The notes under the pieces are model-generated. The model saw only the letters and a program-made list of their open reading frames with translations. It was not told where the DNA came from and did not search any database. From Bdellovibrionales bacterium (GTDB lineage: Bacteria > Bdellovibrionota > UBA2428): 10,355 bases of DNA. Below, piece after piece: positions 6,346 through 10,355 of the stretch (position 1 is its first letter; each line of letters starts with the position of its first letter). Position numbers and translations under genes: made by a program. The DNA is taken from positions 1-10,355 of the forward strand of contig JAFEAR010000229.1 in the NCBI GenBank assembly GCA_018266335.1, written 5' to 3'.

Positions 6346-6535
6346 CATGAGCATGTCGACCGTTGTATCGAGTATGCCCATCGCTTGTTCCCTGCGCAAT
6401 CCCTCATGCACGATGGAATCTGCGTCTAGGCTAGGTCGCCGTGCCGATCTGTCCACTTTGCGGTCCAGACGCTGATCGGTTACGTTCCAGACTACGACTG
6501 CGTTGATGCCATGCAGGAAGACGAGGAGACATTCC
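6346..6535 (+). other. Upstream region of the CusB gene; no clear promoter seen
   Basis: The stretch from the terminator to the CusB start holds no recognisable promoter pair or MerR-type dyad. A minus-strand open frame (6331-6585) crosses it but has no domain or ribosome site and overlaps both the terminator and the CusB start. In-frame TTG (6503) and ATG (6506) codons precede the preferred GTG start of CusB, so the last 30 bases may be coding. Confidence 0.4.
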
Positions 6536-7783
6536 GTGCGATACGTTGCCATCTTTACGGTCGGCGCGATGCTTGGAGCGAGCATTGTTTCGGCTCACTT
6601 CAATGGATTTCTGGCCCCCGTCTATCACCGTATTGGATTGCACTCGTTGGCAGGGCATCAAAAGCCGGCTGGCACCTCACAGGAACACGCGGGGCATGAA
6701 GGGATGAGTATGCCCGGAATGCCGGGTATGGAGATGCCGGGCATGAAGATGGCGATGGGGGAACCGTCCCAAGTTCCCGGACACGGGATTGTCAAGATTT
6801 CAGCGGAGCGTCAGCAGTTGATCGGTGTCCGCAAGGGGCGTGTCGAGAACGGTCCCCTGTTGATGTCGATCCGGGCGGTCGGATCGATCGAACCGGATCA
6901 AATGCGCGTGACACGTCTGCACGCTCGGATCAAGGGTTGGGTGACGAAGGAATCCGTCAACTTTGTCGGACAGAACGTCCAGCAAGGGGATCGACTGCTC
7001 GAAATCTACAGTCCCGACTTGCTGGCCACTCAGCAGGAATATGTGATCGCCCTTCAGCATCTCGAATCGCCGGGCACGTTGAAGGTCCAGCAGCACTTGG
7101 CCCAGTCGTCACTACGGAGATTGGAATTGATGGGAGTCGCGTCTGAGGAACTGGCGGAGTTGAAAAAGACCAAGGAACCGCACGAGACGCTGACGCTCCG
7201 TTCACCAGTCACAGGCCGGGTGTTGGAGCGAAATGTGCTGGAGGGGAGCTACGTTGAACCGGCGACCGAACTCTATCAGATTGCCGATCTGTCCGTCGTC
7301 TGGCTGCAAGCCAAGATTTATGAGTATGAACTCCCGCACATCGAGTTGAATCAACCGGTGACTGTCACGCTGCTCGCGGAACCAGGTGAGGAATTCCGTG
7401 GGAAGGTGGCGTTCATCGAACCGATCGTCCAGGAACTGACCCGCACCGTGAAAGTCCGCGTCGAGATTGAGAATCCAAAGGATCTGCTGAAGCCCGGCAT
7501 GTACGCCAATCTGCAAATCGAGCACGACATGGGGAGTGGCTTGCTCATTCCCGAGTCGGCCGTGCTTCGGACGGGCGACCGGTCACTGGCGTTTCGCGCG
7601 CTGCCCGAAGGACGCTTCGAGCCTGTTGCGATCGAACTTGGCGGGCGTTTTGGCGACCGCATGCAAGTGTTGTCAGGCTTGCAGGAGGGGGACGAGATTG
7701 TTGTTTCAGCCGGATTCCTGATCGACTCGGAGTCACGGCTGAAATCACCCGGATCGGGCGGCGGACACCACCATAGCCACTGA
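6536..7783 (+). CDS. cusB: CusB-like periplasmic adaptor (membrane fusion protein) of a Cu/Ag efflux RND system
   Basis: A 415-residue HlyD/CusB-family adaptor that links the inner-membrane pump to an outer-membrane channel. Residues 1-24 are a signal anchor (MRYVAIFTVGAMLGASIVSA). A methionine-rich stretch MSMPGMPGMEMPGMKMAM (57-74) has eight methionines, suited to Cu(I)/Ag(I), in place of the heavy-metal-binding domain often found in related adaptors. Then come the barrel-sandwich lipoyl halves (about 125-160 and 215-250, with LRSPVTGRVLERNVLEGSYV), a helical hairpin (161-212), the beta-barrel with VVWLQAKIYEYELPHI and KPGMYANLQIE, and the membrane-proximal domain to about 400. The C-terminus ends in HHHSH. 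GTG at 6536 is chosen because GAGGAG precedes it by seven bases; ATG 6506 and TTG 6503 are in frame without a ribosome site. The stop is 12 bases before cusA, indicating one operon. Confidence 0.92.
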   Translation: MRYVAIFTVGAMLGASIVSAHFNGFLAPVYHRIGLHSLAGHQKPAGTSQEHAGHEGMSMPGMPGMEMPGMKMAMGEPSQVPGHGIVKISAERQQLIGVRKGRVENGPLLMSIRAVGSIEPDQMRVTRLHARIKGWVTKESVNFVGQNVQQGDRLLEIYSPDLLATQQEYVIALQHLESPGTLKVQQHLAQSSLRRLELMGVASEELAELKKTKEPHETLTLRSPVTGRVLERNVLEGSYVEPATELYQIADLSVVWLQAKIYEYELPHIELNQPVTVTLLAEPGEEFRGKVAFIEPIVQELTRTVKVRVEIENPKDLLKPGMYANLQIEHDMGSGLLIPESAVLRTGDRSLAFRALPEGRFEPVAIELGGRFGDRMQVLSGLQEGDEIVVSAGFLIDSESRLKSPGSGGGHHHSH

Positions 7784-7795
7784 GGATCTCCACGC

Positions 7796-10355
7796 GTGAT
7801 CGAACGCTGCATTGATTTCTGCGCCAAGAACAGATTCCTCGTGATCATCTTCACGATGGTGGCGGTGGCCGGCGCGCTCCATTGCATGCGTCAAGTGCCG
7901 CTTGATGCAATCCCGGACCTGTCGGATACACAAGTCATCATCTATTCCCGCTGGGATCGCAGCCCTGACATCATCGAAGACCAGGTCACATATCCGATCG
8001 TGACCGCGATGCTCGGTGCGCCGAAGATCAAGTCGATCCGCGGGTTCTCGGACTTCGGCTATTCGTATGTCTACGTGATTTTTGAAGACGGGACCGACAT
8101 CTATTGGGCTCGCAGTCGAACACTGGAATATCTTTCCAAGATTCTGCCCCGGTTGCCAGACGGCGTACAAACGGAACTCGGGCCGGATGCCACGAGTGTG
8201 GGCTGGGTCTATCAGTACGCGCTGGTGGACAAGACCGGTCAACAGGACCTGGCGCAGTTGCGGACGTACCAAGACTGGTATCTGCGCTATCAGTTTCAAG
8301 CAGTTCCCGGCGTGGCCGAGGTCGCTTCGGTCGGTGGGTTTCAGAAACAGTATCAGGTCAACGTCGATCCGAACGCGCTGGTGGCTTTCGACATCCCTTT
8401 GGCCACCGTCGTGGATGCGATCCGCGACGGGAACAACGATACCGGCGGACGGGTGGTGGAGTTCTCCGGTGCCGAATACATGGTGCGCGGTCGCGGCTAT
8501 GCCAAGAGCGTGCAGGACATTGAGAACATTGTCGTTGCGCGGGACAAGCAAGGGACGCCGGTGCTGGTGAAAAACATCGGCCAAGTTTCTCTAGGACCGG
8601 ACATGCGGCGCGGCATCGTCGACCTCAATGGTGAAGGGGACACAGTCGGTGGTGTCGTCATCATGCGGTACGGCGAGAATGCAATGAACGTCATCGGGCG
8701 CGTCAAGGCAAAGCTGGAGGAACTCAAACCTTCGTTACCAGCGGGCGTGGAAGTCGTACCGACCTACGATCGGTCGGAACTGATCGAACAGTCGATCGAT
8801 ACGCTAAAAGAAGAATTGATCACGGAAATGGTGATCGTGAGCCTGGTGATCCTGGTGTTTCTGTGGCACTTCCCCTCCGCGCTCATTCCCATCCTGACGA
8901 TTCCCATTTCGGTCGTTCTGGCCTTCATTCCCATGTATTTCATGGGGCTGACGTCCAACATCATGTCGCTGACTGGCATCGCGATCTCGATCGGCATCCT
9001 GGTCGACGGCGCGATCGTGGAGGTTGAGAACGCCTACAAACGGCTGGACGAATGGATCGTGGGCGGTCGGCAGGGAGACTTTCACGAGGTCCGCCTGCGG
9101 GCGCTGAAAGAAGTCGGCCCCTCCGTCTTTTTCTCGCTGCTGGTGATCGCGGTGGCCTTCATGCCGGTCTTTACGCTGGTCGATCAAGAGGGCCGCCTGT
9201 TCAAGCCGCTGGCTTACACGAAGACCCTGGCGATGGCCATCGCGGCATTGCTGGCGATCACGCTCGACCCCGCCATCCGGATGCTGTTCACCCGAATGGA
9301 CTACGTGACGTTTCGACCCCGGTGGCTCGCTGCATTGGTGAACACAATCACCGTCGGCCGGTACTATCCCGAAGAACAGCATCCCATCAGCCGAAGGCTG
9401 TTCCGAATCTACGAACCGGCGTGTCATTTTGTGTTGCGGCACAAGGCGCTGACCATCGTGTCCGCGCTGTTGCTGGTGCTGAGCACCATTCCGGTCTATT
9501 TGCAGTTGGGGGCGGAGTTCATGCCCCCGCTGGACGAAGGGAGCATCCTCTACATGCCGACCACGGTACCGGGGATCTCGGTGGCGGAAGCACAACGCCT
9601 GCTGGAAACGACGGACAAGATCCTGCACTCCTTCCCGGAAGTGAAGTCGGTGTTTGGCAAGGCGGGCCGCGTCGAATCCTCCACCGATCCGGCACCCTTC
9701 TCGATGTTGGAAACTACGATCGTTCTCAAGCCGCATGCCGAGTGGCGAACGAAGAAACGCTGGTATTCGGACTGGCCCGAGTTCCTGCAACGGCCCTTCC
9801 GTCACATCTGGCCGGATCGGATCAGCACCGAAGAATTAATTGCGGAGATGGACGCGGCTGTCCAAATCCCCGGAGCGATCAACGCCTGGACGATGCCGAT
9901 CAAAGCTCGCATTGACATGCTGACGACTGGCGTGCGTACTCCCGTGGGAATCAAGATTCTCGGTGCCGATCTCCAAAAGATTGAAGAACTCGGAACGCAT
10001 CTGGAAATGATTCTGGGCCAGGTGCCGGGCACGCGGAGCGTCTTCGCCGAGCGGACTGGTAGTGGCTATTTCCTCGATTTCGTTTTGCAACGAGAGAACC
10101 TGGCTCGTTACGGCTTGACCATCAAAGAGGCGGAGATGGTGCTGATGTCGGCGATCGGTGGCGAACCGGTCACGACGACAGTCGAGGGGCGCGAGCGTTA
10201 CACCGTCAATGTCCGTTATGCAAGGGAGTTTCGCGACGATCTGTCCAAGTTGCGCCGCGTGCTGGTGCCGACGGCATCCGGTGCACAGGTGCCGTTGGCA
10301 GAATTGGCGGATATCAAGATCGTCTCCGGTCCCGGCATGATCCGCGATGAGAACG
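7796..10355 (+). CDS. cusA: CusA-like heavy-metal RND efflux pump, 3' end cut by window
   Basis: The first 853 residues of an HME-family RND transporter, normally about 1,050 long. It takes Cu(I)/Ag(I) mainly from the periplasm and exports it using the proton gradient. It begins GTG-ATC-GAA with GAGG overlapping the stop of cusB ten bases upstream. Features include a first membrane helix (about 14-32), VPLDAIPDLSDTQV, the periplasmic porter domains, helices at about 345-410 including GILVDGAIVEVENA with proton-relay D404 (D405 in E. coli CusA), helices to about 500, TLDPAIRMLF, and EFMPPLDEGSILYMP. The metal-binding methionine triad of E. coli CusA (M573, M623, M672) maps to M587 (YMPTTVPG), M637 (APFSMLETT) and M708 (RIDMLTTG). 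About 22 extra residues (roughly 651-676, Trp/Arg-rich) lie between the second and third Met. The frame is intact to the edge. CzcA-like pumps lack the triad, so Cu/Ag is preferred over Zn/Co/Cd. Confidence 0.94.
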   Translation, partial: MIERCIDFCAKNRFLVIIFTMVAVAGALHCMRQVPLDAIPDLSDTQVIIYSRWDRSPDIIEDQVTYPIVTAMLGAPKIKSIRGFSDFGYSYVYVIFEDGTDIYWARSRTLEYLSKILPRLPDGVQTELGPDATSVGWVYQYALVDKTGQQDLAQLRTYQDWYLRYQFQAVPGVAEVASVGGFQKQYQVNVDPNALVAFDIPLATVVDAIRDGNNDTGGRVVEFSGAEYMVRGRGYAKSVQDIENIVVARDKQGTPVLVKNIGQVSLGPDMRRGIVDLNGEGDTVGGVVIMRYGENAMNVIGRVKAKLEELKPSLPAGVEVVPTYDRSELIEQSIDTLKEELITEMVIVSLVILVFLWHFPSALIPILTIPISVVLAFIPMYFMGLTSNIMSLTGIAISIGILVDGAIVEVENAYKRLDEWIVGGRQGDFHEVRLRALKEVGPSVFFSLLVIAVAFMPVFTLVDQEGRLFKPLAYTKTLAMAIAALLAITLDPAIRMLFTRMDYVTFRPRWLAALVNTITVGRYYPEEQHPISRRLFRIYEPACHFVLRHKALTIVSALLLVLSTIPVYLQLGAEFMPPLDEGSILYMPTTVPGISVAEAQRLLETTDKILHSFPEVKSVFGKAGRVESSTDPAPFSMLETTIVLKPHAEWRTKKRWYSDWPEFLQRPFRHIWPDRISTEELIAEMDAAVQIPGAINAWTMPIKARIDMLTTGVRTPVGIKILGADLQKIEELGTHLEMILGQVPGTRSVFAERTGSGYFLDFVLQRENLARYGLTIKEAEMVLMSAIGGEPVTTTVEGRERYTVNVRYAREFRDDLSKLRRVLVPTASGAQVPLAELADIKIVSGPGMIRDEN

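Noticed and set aside
6331..6585. 84-residue minus-strand frame between the terminator and cusB
   Set aside because: Overlaps the hairpin terminator and the start of CusB, with no domain and no convincing ribosome site.
7745..8584. 279-residue minus-strand frame opposite cusB/cusA
   Set aside because: Lies antisense to the well-conserved start of CusA; low-complexity and no recognisable domain.
8804..9805. 333-residue minus-strand frame opposite cusA
   Set aside because: His/Gln/Arg-rich mirror of conserved CusA helices and porter domain; not a plausible protein.
9052..9915. 287-residue plus-strand frame inside cusA in another phase
   Set aside because: Overlaps the conserved CusA frame, which is intact throughout and contains the methionine triad.
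1..10355. CRISPR array, tRNA, rRNA, insertion sequence or attachment site
   Set aside because: No regular spaced repeats, cloverleaf, transposase motifs or terminal inverted repeats were recognised on either strand by reading; a tRNAscan and IS search would settle it.

Overview
The window (about 57-60% G+C by eye) looks like a heavy-metal resistance island from a Planctomycetota-type bacterium. This placement is an inference. It rests on the DUF2934 protein, the sigma/anti-sigma pair, the style of the CusB/CusA proteins (including an extra segment in CusA) and the CopZ-type domain fused to a MerT transporter. No rRNA, tRNA, CRISPR array or complete insertion sequence was seen.

Layout from left to right. 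(a) Positions 1-1897 are a mercury-type module. A minus-strand gene encodes a three-part fusion: a CopZ-like Fe-S/zinc metallochaperone domain, a MerT-like membrane transporter and a MerP-like HMA domain. It is divergent from a plus-strand merR whose three Hg(II)-ligand cysteines are all in place. Between them lies a MerR-type promoter with a 20-bp spacer. The first bases of another minus-strand gene lie at the left edge. (b) Positions 1898-2120 hold no confident gene. (c) 2121-3425 encodes a solitary protein with a PD-(D/E)XK-like nuclease signature (D...E-x-E). (d) 3431-4854 (minus) is a translationally coupled ECF sigma factor and transmembrane zinc-finger anti-sigma factor. The anti-sigma has a cysteine-rich domain outside the membrane. 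(e) 4855-5314 is a long divergent regulatory region. (f) 5315-5569 and 5714-6223 encode two small proteins with unusual cysteines: a DUF2934 protein and an exported helical protein. A strong hairpin terminator follows. (g) 6536-7783 and 7796 to the right edge encode a CusB-like periplasmic adaptor and a CusA-like RND pump. CusA keeps the methionine triad expected for Cu(I)/Ag(I). It runs off the window.

Working model: MerR switches on uptake and handing-over of thiophilic metal by the fusion protein. The membrane-spanning anti-sigma may sense metal or thiol stress in the periplasm and release its sigma factor. The small Cys/His proteins could buffer metal, and CusBA exports Cu(I)/Ag(I) from the periplasm. 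No mercuric reductase (MerA), outer-membrane factor (CusC/TolC) or CusF is complete inside the window. The links between the mer, sigma and cus parts are inferred from adjacency only.
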